The notes below the pieces were generated by a model. The model had not been told where the DNA came from. It ran no database searches and saw nothing but the letters and a program-made list of their open reading frames with translations. Made by a program: the position numbers and the translations under genes. From Sphingomonas sp. So64.6b (lineage in GTDB: Bacteria > Pseudomonadota > Alphaproteobacteria > Sphingomonadales > Sphingomonadaceae): a stretch of DNA of 64,000 nt. The stretch is from the NCBI RefSeq assembly GCF_014171475.1, contig NZ_CP048817.1, forward strand, positions 1,922,001-1,986,000, written 5' to 3'. Shown here piece after piece: positions 39,716 through 51,580 of this stretch (its first letter is position 1; each line of letters opens with the position of its first letter).

Positions 39716-40225
39716 CTAAGCAGCCGCCTCACAGCGTTGCATAAAATCGCTCCACTTGGCACGCGCGGTGGCATCCATCACAACCGCCGTCGTATAGCCG
39801 GTGGTGAAGAGCGACATCATCTCGCTCTTACCGATCGCCGTGAGCTGCTTGTCACCCTTGAGCAAGTGGATCGTCAGGTCCCAGCCTCCAGCGGGATTTT
39901 TCACCGCATCGGCCGGTATGAAGCGCGGATCACCCTTCCCACCGAACAATGCCATCATCGCCGCGCCCGGCGACATCACTGCCTGTGCATCATCTCCAAC
40001 CGTCTGGCCGTTTTTCAGGTCCATGAGTTTGGTGACCCCCTTCTGGGTCACGATCACGTCATTGACGGTGCATTCGAACCGATAGGAGACCCGTTGTCCG
40101 GCATCGAAGGTCAGCACGACACCGCGACCGCCCTCTGCCGGATGAAGCTGCCAATCGATGGCCTCAGCTCGCGCGGCAAGAGCGAGCATCATCGCAAGGC
40201 CAAAGATTTTTATACCATGTGGCAT
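39716..40225 (-). CDS. Predicted exported protein of unknown function
   Basis: 169 residues with a short signal peptide (IFGLAMMLALAARAEA). The mature protein (about 148 residues) has alternating strands and a single pair of Cys residues (FECTVND and FMQRCEAAA). I recognise no domain. It stands alone between the regulator and the rightward lig operon and may be unrelated to aromatic metabolism. Confidence 0.65.
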   Translation of the reverse strand: MPHGIKIFGLAMMLALAARAEAIDWQLHPAEGGRGVVLTFDAGQRVSYRFECTVNDVIVTQKGVTKLMDLKNGQTVGDDAQAVMSPGAAMMALFGGKGDPRFIPADAVKNPAGGWDLTIHLLKGDKQLTAIGKSEMMSLFTTGYTTAVVMDATARAKWSDFMQRCEAAA

Positions 40226-40455
40226 TTGGTTTGCTCCAACCGAGGATCAATATCAGCCTGTCCGAGACACGATCCATACACCGTCTATGACCCGGGCGAC
40301 CGCTTTCAACAATAGCCAGCATTCAACGGCTGGCCGCCTTCTGCTTCTCTTTTGCAGACATGGCGTCCAGCCAAGGAAAGACAAATCAGGATTTCGAATA
40401 GCCCGCCCAGCATTCCGATTGGGCGCGGGCGGGCATGCGCGCTTAGCCACGGCAT

Positions 40456-41376
40456 ATGGTTGCGCAACTGGCATTGATCGGGTTCGGAGAGGCCGCGACA
40501 GCGTTCGCGCCGGGGCTCGATGCTGCGATGATCGCTTATGACATCAAGTCGGATCGCCATCGCCTGGCCAACGTCGCGATGGCCGCGACCAATGCCGAAG
40601 CACTTTCAGGTGCAGCCGCCGCGTTATCGCTGGTGACCGCCGACCAGTCGCTCGCCGCTGCCGAGGCTGCTGCATCGCATATCGCCCCGGGCGCCTTCTG
40701 GTTCGACATGAACAGCGTGGCGCCCGATACCAAGCGTGCCGCTGCAGCCGCGATCGAGGCGGCCGGCGGGCGGCATGTCGATGTTGCGATCATGTCGCCG
40801 GTGCTTCCGCAGCGTGCCGCTGTGCCATTGCTTCTGTCCGGTCCGCATGCCGAGGCAGGGGCGGAATTGCTGCGCAGCATTGGCTTCGGCTCGGTGCGCG
40901 TCGTGCCGGGCGAGACCGGGCGTGCTTCTTCGATCAAGATGATCCGGTCGGTGATGGTGAAGGGTATCGAGGCGCTGATCGCCGAATGCGTCATTGCGGC
41001 CGATCGGGCCGGCGTCCTGGACGAGGTCATCGCGTCACTCAATGCGAGTTGGCCGGGCGTCGATTGGGCGCAGAAGGCGGACTATAATCTTGACCGCATG
41101 ATGATCCACGGTCTGCGCCGCGCCGCCGAAATGGAGGAAGTGGTGAAGACGCTCGATACGCTCGGCACGGGTGCGGCGATGACACGCGGCACGGTCGAGC
41201 GCCAACGCGCGATCGGGGAATTGGGGCTGACGCCCGAACCGGGGCTCGGCGCCAAGCTGAAAGCCGTCACCCCGGCGAAGGCTGGGGTCTCCACGTTACA
41301 AAGCGCGCCCACGCGGCAAAAGACCCCAGCTTTCGCTGAGGTGACGGACGTTGGAATGACGGAGAGTGCGAAATGA
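40456..41376 (+). CDS. NAD(P)-binding protein with DUF1932 domain, 6-phosphogluconate dehydrogenase-like
   Basis: 306 residues. N-terminal Rossmann motif (LALIGFGEAATAFAPGL) and C-terminal DUF1932 helical domain with RSVMVKGIEALIAEC. Members are common next to lig genes, but the reaction is not known to me; reduction or oxidation of a pathway acid is possible. The last 35 residues or so (AVTPAKAGVS, then TPAFAEVT) are encoded by an inserted palindromic repeat (41264-41347) and are not part of the family. The stop overlaps the ligJ start (ATGA). Confidence 0.8.
   Translation: MVAQLALIGFGEAATAFAPGLDAAMIAYDIKSDRHRLANVAMAATNAEALSGAAAALSLVTADQSLAAAEAAASHIAPGAFWFDMNSVAPDTKRAAAAAIEAAGGRHVDVAIMSPVLPQRAAVPLLLSGPHAEAGAELLRSIGFGSVRVVPGETGRASSIKMIRSVMVKGIEALIAECVIAADRAGVLDEVIASLNASWPGVDWAQKADYNLDRMMIHGLRRAAEMEEVVKTLDTLGTGAAMTRGTVERQRAIGELGLTPEPGLGAKLKAVTPAKAGVSTLQSAPTRQKTPAFAEVTDVGMTESAK
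41264..41347. repeat. Palindromic repeat embedded in the 3' end of the DUF1932 gene
   Basis: Left arm 41264-41290 (CCGTCACCCCGGCGAAGGCT...) and right arm 41321-41347 (ending GCTGAGGTGACGG) are 27-base inverted copies with three mismatches around a 30-base loop. This is a widespread alphaproteobacterial dispersed repeat type. Here it is read in frame as the protein tail AVTPAKAGVS to TPAFAEVT. Confidence 0.9.
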
Positions 41377-42394
41377 CCATGATCATCGATTGCCATGGCC
41401 ATTACACCACCGCGCCGCCGCAGCATGATGCCTGGCGCGATGCGCAAAAGGCTGCGTTCAAGTCAGGCGAAACGCCACCGCCCTACCCCGCCATCTCCGA
41501 CGACGAGATCCGCGAGACGATCGAGACCAACCAGCTCAAGCTCCTCAAGGAGCGCGGCGCGGACATGACGATTTTCTCACCGCGCGCCTCGACCATGGCG
41601 CACCATGTCGGCGATGAGGCCGTGTCCAAACAATGGGCGCGCGTCTCGAACGATCTGATCGCGCGGGTGTGCGCGCTCTACCCCGACACCTTCGCCGGCG
41701 TGTGCATGTTGCCGCAATCGCCCAAGGCCGATCTGCAAGGGTCGATCGAAGAGCTGGAACGGTGCGTTACCGAACTCGCCTTTATCGGCTGCAATCTCAA
41801 CCCCGATCCCGGCGGCGGGCATTTCGCGTTTCCGGCGCTGACCGACCGCTATTGGTATCCATTCTACGAGAAGATGGTCGAGCTCGACGTGCCGGCAATG
41901 ATCCATGTCTCGGGATCGTGCAATCCGGCGCTGCACGCGACCGGCGCCTTCTACATCGCCGCCGATACGATCGCCTTCATGCAGCTGATCCAGGGCGATC
42001 TGTTCAAGGACTTCCCGGCGCTTCGCTTCATCATCCCGCATGGCGGCGGCGCGGTGCCCTATCATTGGGGGCGCTATCGCGGTTTGGCCGACATGCTCAA
42101 GCAGCCGAGCCTCGACACGCATGTGATGAACAATGTCTATTTCGACACCTGCGTCTATCATCAGCCCGGCGTGGACCTGCTGGCCAAGGTGATCGACACC
42201 AAGAACATCTTGTTCGGCAGCGAGATGGTCGGCGCGGTGCGCGGCATCGACCCGCAGACCGGGCAATATTTCGACGACACCAAACGCTATGTCGACGCGC
42301 TGCCGGTCAGCGACGCGGACAAGCACGCGATCTTCGAAGGCAATGCGCGCCGCGTGTTTCCACGCCTTGATCTCAAATTGAAGGAACGCGGATT

Positions 42395-42398
<4 letters not shown>
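41373..42398 (+). CDS. ligJ: 4-oxalomesaconate hydratase
   Basis: Hydrates 4-oxalomesaconate to 4-carboxy-4-hydroxy-2-oxoadipate. 341 residues, amidohydrolase superfamily, with H8 and H10 in IIDCHGHYTTAP, IIPHGGGAVPYHWGRY and LFGSEMVGAV. Length and motifs match SYK-6 LigJ. It overlaps the DUF1932 gene upstream and ligA downstream (GTGA), forming a tightly coupled operon ligJ-ligA-ligB-ligC. Confidence 0.95.
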
Positions 42399-43646
<1,248 letters not shown>

Positions 43647-43651
43647 ACACT

Positions 43652-43709
43652 GCCCCTCTCCCGACTTCGGCTACGCCTCGTCTGCCCTCTCCCCGGAGGG
43701 GAGAGGGCT
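43652..43709. repeat. Palindromic intergenic repeat, short copy 3
   Basis: CCCCTCTCCCGACTTCGG at one end and CCCTCTCCCCGGAGGGGAGAGGG at the other, the latter a near-perfect hairpin. It lies between ligB and ligC and ends 15 bases before the ligC ATG. Shorter relative of copies at 10369 and 37280. Confidence 0.8.
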
Positions 43710-43724
43710 AAGAAAGGATAAGAC

Positions 43725-44666
43725 ATGAAAATCGCCCTGGCCGGTGCCGGCGCCTTTGGTGAAAAGCATCTCGACGGCCTCAAACTGATCGACGGCGTCG
43801 AAGTCGTGTCGCTGGTCGGGCGTCGCCTTGAAGCCACTCAGGCGATCGCTGACAAATATGGCATCGGCCATGCGACGACCGATCTCGCCGACAGCCTCGC
43901 GCGCGACGATGTCGACGCGGTGATCCTGTGCACCCCGACACAGATGCATGCCGATCAGGCGATTCAGTGCATGAATGCGGGCAAGCACGTCCAGGTCGAG
44001 ATTCCACTCGCCGACAGCCTGGCCGACGCCGAGGCAGTACTCGCCAAACAGCAGGAGACCGGCCTGACCTGCATGGTCGGCCATACGCGGCGCTTCAATC
44101 CCAGCCATCAATATATCCACAACCGGATCAAGGCGGGCGAGTTCAATGTCCGGCAGATGGACGTGCAGACCTATTTCTTCCGCCGCCAGAACATGAACGC
44201 CAAAGGTGAGGCACGCAGCTGGACCGATCATCTGCTGTGGCATCACGCAGCGCACACCGTCGATCTGTTCGCCTATCAGGCCGGGCCGATCGTCAAGGCC
44301 AACGCGATCGAGGGGCCGATCCATCCCGAGCTGGGCATTGCGATGGACATGTCGATCCAGTTGAAGGCGGAAAGCGGCGCGATCTGCACGCTCTCGCTCA
44401 GCTTCAACAATGACGGGCCGCTCGGCACCTTCTTTCGCTATATCGGCGACAGCGCGACTTATGTCGCGCGCTACGACGATCTGTTCACCGGCAAGGAAGA
44501 GACGATCGACGTGTCGCATGTCGCTGTATCGATGAACGGTATCGAACTGCAGGACCGCGAGTTCATCGCCGCGATCCGCGAGGGCCGCGAGCCCAACAGT
44601 TCGGTCGCGCAAGTCCTGCCCTGTTATCGGGTGCTCGACGCGCTCGAGCGGCAACTCGCCGGTTGA
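43725..44666 (+). CDS. ligC: 4-carboxy-2-hydroxymuconate-6-semialdehyde dehydrogenase
   Basis: Oxidises the ring-cleavage product (as its hemiacetal) to 2-pyrone-4,6-dicarboxylate with NADP+. 313 residues, Gfo/Idh/MocA family: Rossmann motif GAGAFGEKHLDGL near the N-terminus, CTPTQMHADQ, VEIPLADS and GHTRRFNPSHQY, all as in SYK-6 LigC. Ribosome binding site AAAGGA. The stop overlaps the TTG start of the next small gene. Confidence 0.95.
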   Translation: MKIALAGAGAFGEKHLDGLKLIDGVEVVSLVGRRLEATQAIADKYGIGHATTDLADSLARDDVDAVILCTPTQMHADQAIQCMNAGKHVQVEIPLADSLADAEAVLAKQQETGLTCMVGHTRRFNPSHQYIHNRIKAGEFNVRQMDVQTYFFRRQNMNAKGEARSWTDHLLWHHAAHTVDLFAYQAGPIVKANAIEGPIHPELGIAMDMSIQLKAESGAICTLSLSFNNDGPLGTFFRYIGDSATYVARYDDLFTGKEETIDVSHVAVSMNGIELQDREFIAAIREGREPNSSVAQVLPCYRVLDALERQLAG

Positions 44667-45034
44667 CCGACACCGCATCCGTCAAGCGAGATCTGGAGGC
44701 TCTGGAGAAAATTCAGGCCGATCTTGCCGCGCTCGCAAAGCGCACGGATGACGGACGCCGTCATGAACTGATCCAGCACCGCCGTCTGCTGTCGACGCAG
44801 ATCGCGGTGCTCGGTGAGCTCTGCGAACCTTTGTTCGAGGCGGGGTCGGAGGATCATCGTCAATTCCGCCAATATTATTCGAAGATGCGCTCAGCCACCG
44901 CATTGCATCAGGCCGAGTGGCCTGCTGTGCGATTGGGCGAATTCGACGAGGGGTATCGTCGTTCGGCAAGCGGTGTGCACGCCGCCAATCAGGCCTTTGT
45001 CACATGGCTTCGCCAGAAACTCGAATCGCTGTAG
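44663..45034 (+). CDS. Small conserved-looking protein of unknown function
   Basis: 123 residues from TTG 44663, overlapping the ligC stop (TTGA). Almost entirely helical with a heptad-like Leu/Ala pattern in residues 8-55 (VKRDLEALEKIQADLAALAK), suggesting a coiled coil. No family recognised. Translational coupling to ligC suggests it belongs to the lig operon. Confidence 0.6.
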   Translation: MTDTASVKRDLEALEKIQADLAALAKRTDDGRRHELIQHRRLLSTQIAVLGELCEPLFEAGSEDHRQFRQYYSKMRSATALHQAEWPAVRLGEFDEGYRRSASGVHAANQAFVTWLRQKLESL

Positions 45035-45124
45035 CGCGATGCAGACAGCGCCGCGCAATCCGCAATTCAGGACGCGCAACTTGCAAACCTTCTGCAGCGC
45101 GAATATCATCCAGTAAGCGAAGGG

Positions 45125-45138
45125 TTCATATATATGAA
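45125..45138. promoter_or_regulatory. Perfect 14-bp palindrome ahead of the MetE-like gene
   Basis: TTCATATATATGAA is fully self-complementary and lies 54 bases before the ATG of the methyltransferase-like gene, in the only AT-rich patch of the gap. Probably a regulator site; the protein that binds it is unknown. Confidence 0.55.
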
Positions 45139-45191
45139 GCTTTAACATACGCGCTCATCACGACGCCGTTGAACTGGAAGACGCAAAAACC

Positions 45192-46322
45192 ATGACAATC
45201 GCCACCAGCCATGTCGGCAGCCTTCCGCGCGGCCCCGAATTGACCCCTTTGCTCCTCGCCCGCGATGCTGGCGAACCCTATGACGCCGAGGCCTTCGATA
45301 CGGTTGTGCAAACGGCGGTCGATGCGGCGGTGGCGGCGCAGGTCGATGCCGGAGTCACGGTGGTCAGCGACGGCGAACTCGGCAAGGTCGGTTATTCGAC
45401 CTATATCATCGAGCGGCTCGAAGGATTTGGCGGGAACAGTCCGCGCAAGCCCGCGCTCGACCTTGCGCCCCTACCTGAATTGCGCACCAAGCTGGCGGCA
45501 ATCATGGGCGCGCAGGAGTTCACGCGAGCCTCGTGCATCGCGCCGGTCAAGCTGGTGAATTTGCAACCGCTGCATGACGATATCCGCCGCTTCCGCACCG
45601 CGCTCGACCGGCACGGCAAGGGGACGCGCGCGTTCCTCAACGCGGCGTCGCCGGGGCTGATCACCGCGTTTCAGGCCAACGCCTATTACCCCACCCATGA
45701 GGCCTATCTGACCGACCTGGTCGAGGCGATGCGGCCCGAATATGAGGCGATCGCGGCGGCCGGGTTCGAGCTGCAACTCGACTGCCCAGACCTCGCCATG
45801 TCGCGGCACACCGGGTATCAGGACATGGATGAGGCCGAGTTCCTCCGCACGATCGAAGCAAATGTCGACGCGCTGAACGCGGCCACCGCCAATATCCCGG
45901 CGGGCCAGATGCGGATGCATATCTGCTGGGGCAATTATGAAGGCCCGCACGATCACGACATCCCGCTCGAGCGGATTATCGACATCGTGCTGAAGGCGCG
46001 GCCATCGACCATCCTGTTCGAGGCGGCCAATCCGCGCCACGAGCATGAGTGGAAGGTGTGGCGCGACGCGAAACTGCCCGACGACAAGATCCTGGCGCCG
46101 GGGCTGATCGACACCTGTTCCAACTATGTCGAGCATCCCGAACTGATCGCGCAGCGCATTGAGCGTTTTGCCGGAATCGTCGGCACCGACCGGGTGGTGG
46201 CGAGCACCGATTGCGGCTTCGGCACCTTTGCCGGCTATGGCAAGATCGACCCTGCCGTCACCTGGAAAAAACTGCGCGCATTGCGCGAAGGCGCCGACAT
46301 CGCGGCGGCCCGCCTCGGCTGA
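45192..46322 (+). CDS. Cobalamin-independent methionine synthase family protein (MetE C-terminal-like)
   Basis: 376 residues, equal to the catalytic C-terminal half of MetE and without its N-terminal barrel. The zinc site is intact: H243 and C245 in MRMHICWGN, E277 in ILFEAANP and C341 in STDCGFGTF. Such stand-alone proteins include archaeal-type MetE, epoxyalkane:CoM transferase and catabolic methyltransferases. Position after ligC suggests it handles the methyl group from methoxyaromatics or its transfer to a thiol such as homocysteine; that role is inference. Confidence 0.78.
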   Translation: MTIATSHVGSLPRGPELTPLLLARDAGEPYDAEAFDTVVQTAVDAAVAAQVDAGVTVVSDGELGKVGYSTYIIERLEGFGGNSPRKPALDLAPLPELRTKLAAIMGAQEFTRASCIAPVKLVNLQPLHDDIRRFRTALDRHGKGTRAFLNAASPGLITAFQANAYYPTHEAYLTDLVEAMRPEYEAIAAAGFELQLDCPDLAMSRHTGYQDMDEAEFLRTIEANVDALNAATANIPAGQMRMHICWGNYEGPHDHDIPLERIIDIVLKARPSTILFEAANPRHEHEWKVWRDAKLPDDKILAPGLIDTCSNYVEHPELIAQRIERFAGIVGTDRVVASTDCGFGTFAGYGKIDPAVTWKKLRALREGADIAAARLG

Positions 46323-46694
46323 TATACCGGCGACGCCGGAGCGGCCGTTCAGCCTCTCCATAGCGTCACGCATAGGACGTTTTGCACGGCGGGACCTTGC
46401 CAAACCTGCTTTGCCGCGATAGATGAATTCAGATAAGCGAATATTTCGCATATTTGAATTTGGAGAGCGCTTTTGGTTGATTGGAGAACCTCCGGATGCG
46501 CTCGGCACGCGCGACAGGACCTCCGATGACGGCCCGCGGCCTCAACCTCGAACCGCTTGTGCGCGTCGAGGGGCCGACCATGCGCGATGCCGTGATGCAG
46601 GCTGCGCGGAACCCGACCCGCAGCTTCTCGTGATCATCCAACCGGAATGACAAGAAAGCCAGGCACTGACCTGGCGGTTTCAGGGAGAGACAAG
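46323..46694. other. Intergenic control region ahead of the second aromatic module
   Basis: 372 bp without a credible gene. It holds the 35-bp palindrome at 46426-46460 in an AT-rich patch and the Shine-Dalgarno AGGGAGAG of the TonB receptor gene (46682-46689). Confidence 0.6.
46426..46460. promoter_or_regulatory. 35-bp near-perfect palindrome, candidate operator
   Basis: Two 16-base arms, 46426-46441 (AATTCAGATAAGCGAA) and 46445-46460 (TTCGCATATTTGAATT), match at 14 of 16 positions around a TAT centre. It is 235 bases before the receptor start. The IclR-type regulator encoded at 50831 is the natural candidate to bind it; IclR proteins often use palindromes of this kind. Confidence 0.7.
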
Positions 46695-49121
46695 ATGAAG
46701 ACGATTCTGATGACGACCGCGGCCCTTCTGGCTTCGACCAGTGCCTATGCCCAAACCGCGCCGGTCGTGCAGGAGGCCACACCGCAAGTCGATGCCGCGA
46801 GCGATGAGGGACCCGACATCATCGTGACCGCGCAGAAGCGCAACCAGTCGCTGCAGGACGTGAGCGCGGCGGTGAGCGCGATCGGTGCCGACCGGCTGCA
46901 GACCGCCCAGATCAACAATATCCAGGACTTGCAGTCGATCGTTCCGGCGGTCAATTTCGGCAGCGATTTCAACCAGGCCAAGATCTTCATCCGCGGCGTC
47001 GGCGCCAACACCTCGACCACCGGCAGCGCCACCGGCGTCGCTTTCCATGTCGATGGCGCCTATGTCGCACGCGCCGAGGCACAGCTTACTTCGCTGTTCG
47101 ACGTCGAGCGGGTCGAAGTGCTGCGCGGGCCGCAGGGTGCGCTGTACGGTCGCAACGCGGTGGGCGGTTCGATCAACCTGATCACCGCCAAGCCGAGCGA
47201 CACGTTCGAAGGCTATGCCCGGCTCACTTATGGCAATTACAACGCGATCACCGGCGAGGTCGCAATCGGCGGTCCAATCACTAATGGCGTGAGCTTCCGC
47301 GTCGCCGCCAAGACCGAGGACCGCGACGGCTACGGCATGAACCCGGTCAGCGGACGCGATATCGACGACCTCAACCGCCGCATGGGCCGGGTCCAGCTGC
47401 TGTTCGATCTTGCCCCCAAGACGACATTGCTGCTGAGCGGCGAATATTTCCGCCAGGACGATTCATCGGGCGCGATCCATTATCTGCGCGCCTCCTTCCC
47501 CGGTGTGGCACGGCTCGCCCCGCTCGGCGTCGGCGGCTATGCGACCAATCCTCGCGACCTGGCGACGGAATCGAGCCCCGGCACCAAATCCGAAACCTAT
47601 TCCTTCACCGGCACCTTCCATACCGATCTGACCGACACACTCGGCATCACCAACATCACCAATTACCGCCGTTTCCGCACCTCGCTGTTCCAGGATCTCG
47701 ATCTGTCGGCGGTGGTCGACAGCCTGCCCACCAATGGCCAGGCGACGACGGTGCAGGAACGCCGGATCGATTCAAAGCAGTTCAGCAACGAATTCCAGAT
47801 CAACTATAATTCCGACCTGATGAACGCGGTGGTGGGGCTGTTCTACTTCAACGAGCGGCAGCGCCCGATCGACAATGTGGGTTTAAGCAACCGCAACGGC
47901 ATGTTCCAGAATATCGCAGTGCTGCAAGCGGCCGGCGTCGACCTCAACACCGCCTATGCGCTGTGCGGCTATTCGCCGGGCACGGTCTCGGGCGGCTCGA
48001 CCGTTATCGCCCCGAAGCGCGTCTGCACGCATTCGAATCTCGGCGACGAGACCTTCGCGATCTTCGGCCAGACCGAGATCAAGCTCGGCGCGATCGCCGA
48101 TGCACTGAGCGGCGTGACGATCAAGCTTGGCGGCCGCTGGTCGAGCGAGCATGTCGATTCGGAAAACCCGGCGATCATCATCACGCGCAACGGCCTTGGG
48201 CCAGTACTGCAATATACCGCCGCCGGCACTCATCGCGAGCGGACCTTCAAGGACTTCACGCCGACCGCCGGGCTCGAATGGAAGCCGAACGACGATCTGC
48301 TGCTTTATTATACCTATTCGGAAGGGTTCAAAGCGGGCTCGCCCGAGAACGCCGCGGGCAGCACCACGATCGTCAATCCGGAGACCATCGCCAATCACGA
48401 AATCGGCATCAAGGCGTCCGTGGCGCGCTGGCTGACGGTCAATCTGGCGGGCTATAGCTATACGCTGGACGGCCTGCAGTTGAACAAGACGATCGCTGGC
48501 GGCCCGAGCGGCTATACGACGATCTTCCAGAACGCCGCCAAGACCCGCGCCAAAGGTTTCGAGCTGGAGGTCAATGCGCGGCCGGTACAGGGGCTCTCGC
48601 TTTCAGGCGCGGTTTCCTACACCGACTCGCACTTCGTCGATTATCTGACACTCGATCCGCTGAACCCGGCAAACGTCGCCACACCCGGCAGCCCGGCCTA
48701 TGACCCGATCACCAACCCCAGCCCCACCGCATTCGGCGCACCCGGCGGCGGGCCGATCCAGCTCGCCGGCAACCCGACGCGCAACAGCCCGCGCTGGTCG
48801 TGGAACATGCACGCCGCCTATGAGGTCGATGTGCCGAGCCTGAACGGGTCGATCACGCCGTCGATCGATGTGTCGTATAAGGGCAAGACCTATTTCAGCG
48901 AGTTCAAGCGCGATATCGAAAGCGCCAATGCCTATGCTCTGGTCGACGCGTCGCTAAACTATCAACTCGACGGCAAGAAGATCAATTTCCAGATCTGGGT
49001 CAAGAACCTGACCGACAAGTTCCGGCCATCGAGCACTTTCGCGCTCGCCACCGGACGCCTGATCGGTGCGACCTGGTTGCCGCCGCGGACCTTCGGCGCG
49101 ACGCTGGGTTACAAGTTCTAG
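46695..49121 (+). CDS. TonB-dependent receptor of the second aromatic module
   Basis: 808 residues from the ATG at 46695. Signal peptide ending in STSAYAQ, TonB box (PDIIVTAQKRNQ), plug (NIQDLQSIVPAVNF, FIRGVGAN, VEVLRGPQGALYGRN), and a barrel ending in GYKF. It is followed after 12 bases by a LigA-type gene, so it likely imports an aromatic compound; TonB receptors for lignin-derived biaryls are known in SYK-6 (DdvT). Substrate is open. Confidence 0.92.
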   Translation: MKTILMTTAALLASTSAYAQTAPVVQEATPQVDAASDEGPDIIVTAQKRNQSLQDVSAAVSAIGADRLQTAQINNIQDLQSIVPAVNFGSDFNQAKIFIRGVGANTSTTGSATGVAFHVDGAYVARAEAQLTSLFDVERVEVLRGPQGALYGRNAVGGSINLITAKPSDTFEGYARLTYGNYNAITGEVAIGGPITNGVSFRVAAKTEDRDGYGMNPVSGRDIDDLNRRMGRVQLLFDLAPKTTLLLSGEYFRQDDSSGAIHYLRASFPGVARLAPLGVGGYATNPRDLATESSPGTKSETYSFTGTFHTDLTDTLGITNITNYRRFRTSLFQDLDLSAVVDSLPTNGQATTVQERRIDSKQFSNEFQINYNSDLMNAVVGLFYFNERQRPIDNVGLSNRNGMFQNIAVLQAAGVDLNTAYALCGYSPGTVSGGSTVIAPKRVCTHSNLGDETFAIFGQTEIKLGAIADALSGVTIKLGGRWSSEHVDSENPAIIITRNGLGPVLQYTAAGTHRERTFKDFTPTAGLEWKPNDDLLLYYTYSEGFKAGSPENAAGSTTIVNPETIANHEIGIKASVARWLTVNLAGYSYTLDGLQLNKTIAGGPSGYTTIFQNAAKTRAKGFELEVNARPVQGLSLSGAVSYTDSHFVDYLTLDPLNPANVATPGSPAYDPITNPSPTAFGAPGGGPIQLAGNPTRNSPRWSWNMHAAYEVDVPSLNGSITPSIDVSYKGKTYFSEFKRDIESANAYALVDASLNYQLDGKKINFQIWVKNLTDKFRPSSTFALATGRLIGATWLPPRTFGATLGYKF

Positions 49122-49133
49122 AAGGAACCGAAA

Positions 49134-50795
<1,662 letters not shown>

Positions 50796-50830
50796 CCTTC
50801 CCTCGCTCCACTGACGAGGTATAAGCCGAC

Positions 50831-51580
50831 ATGGCCGACACACTCCCACCCGCGACCGTCAAATCGGCGATGCGCACACTCGACATCATCGAATATGTCG
50901 TCTCGCGCGGCCGCCCCCTGGTGGCGCAGGAGATTTCGGGAGCGCTCGGCATTCCCGTTTCCAGCCTTTCCTATCTGCTCGGCACACTGGTCGAGCGCGG
51001 TTATCTCGCACGCGCGGGCCGGCGTTACGCCACTGGACCCGGGCTCGAGCGTCTCCAGACTCACGCCCCCGCCTTCACGCTGGCCGAGACGGTCGCGCCA
51101 TTGGTGCGGACGCTGCGCATCCAGCTCAACGAAACAGTGTCCTTTTTCGTTCGCCGCGGCTGGGAGGTCGAAGCGCTGGTGACCGAGACGAGCGAACAGG
51201 CGTTGCGCTATGCGGTGCAGACCGGCAGCCACACGCCGCTCCACGGCTTCTCCGCCGGCAAGGCGCTGCTCGCCGCGATGGACGATGCCGAACTCGACCT
51301 GTATTTCGCCGAGACCGAGCGCGTCGCCTTTACCCCGACGACAATCATAGCCGAACCTGCGATCCGCGCGGAAATCGCCGAAATCCGGCGGACCGGCATT
51401 GCCCGTACGCGCGAGGAGCACACGCCCGGAATCCATGGCATGGGTCGCGTCGCGCGGATCGACGGCGAAGTGGTCGGCGCGTTCAGCGTGGCGATTCCAG
51501 CGGTGCGGTTCAACGAGGAGATCGAGCAGCGTGCGGCTCATCTGCTCGAGCGCGCAGGCGATTTACTCGGCTCGGATTGA
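50831..51580 (+). CDS. IclR-family transcriptional regulator
   Basis: 249 residues. The N-terminal winged helix (residues about 10-65: AMRTLDIIEYVVSRGRPLVA, then LSYLLGTLVERGYL) and the IclR effector domain (HGFSAGKALLAAM, EEHTPGIHGMGRVARIDG) are both complete. It is the last gene of the receptor-ligA2-ligB2-SnoaL cluster, 35 bases after it, and probably controls the cluster through the palindrome at 46426. Confidence 0.88.
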   Translation: MADTLPPATVKSAMRTLDIIEYVVSRGRPLVAQEISGALGIPVSSLSYLLGTLVERGYLARAGRRYATGPGLERLQTHAPAFTLAETVAPLVRTLRIQLNETVSFFVRRGWEVEALVTETSEQALRYAVQTGSHTPLHGFSAGKALLAAMDDAELDLYFAETERVAFTPTTIIAEPAIRAEIAEIRRTGIARTREEHTPGIHGMGRVARIDGEVVGAFSVAIPAVRFNEEIEQRAAHLLERAGDLLGSD

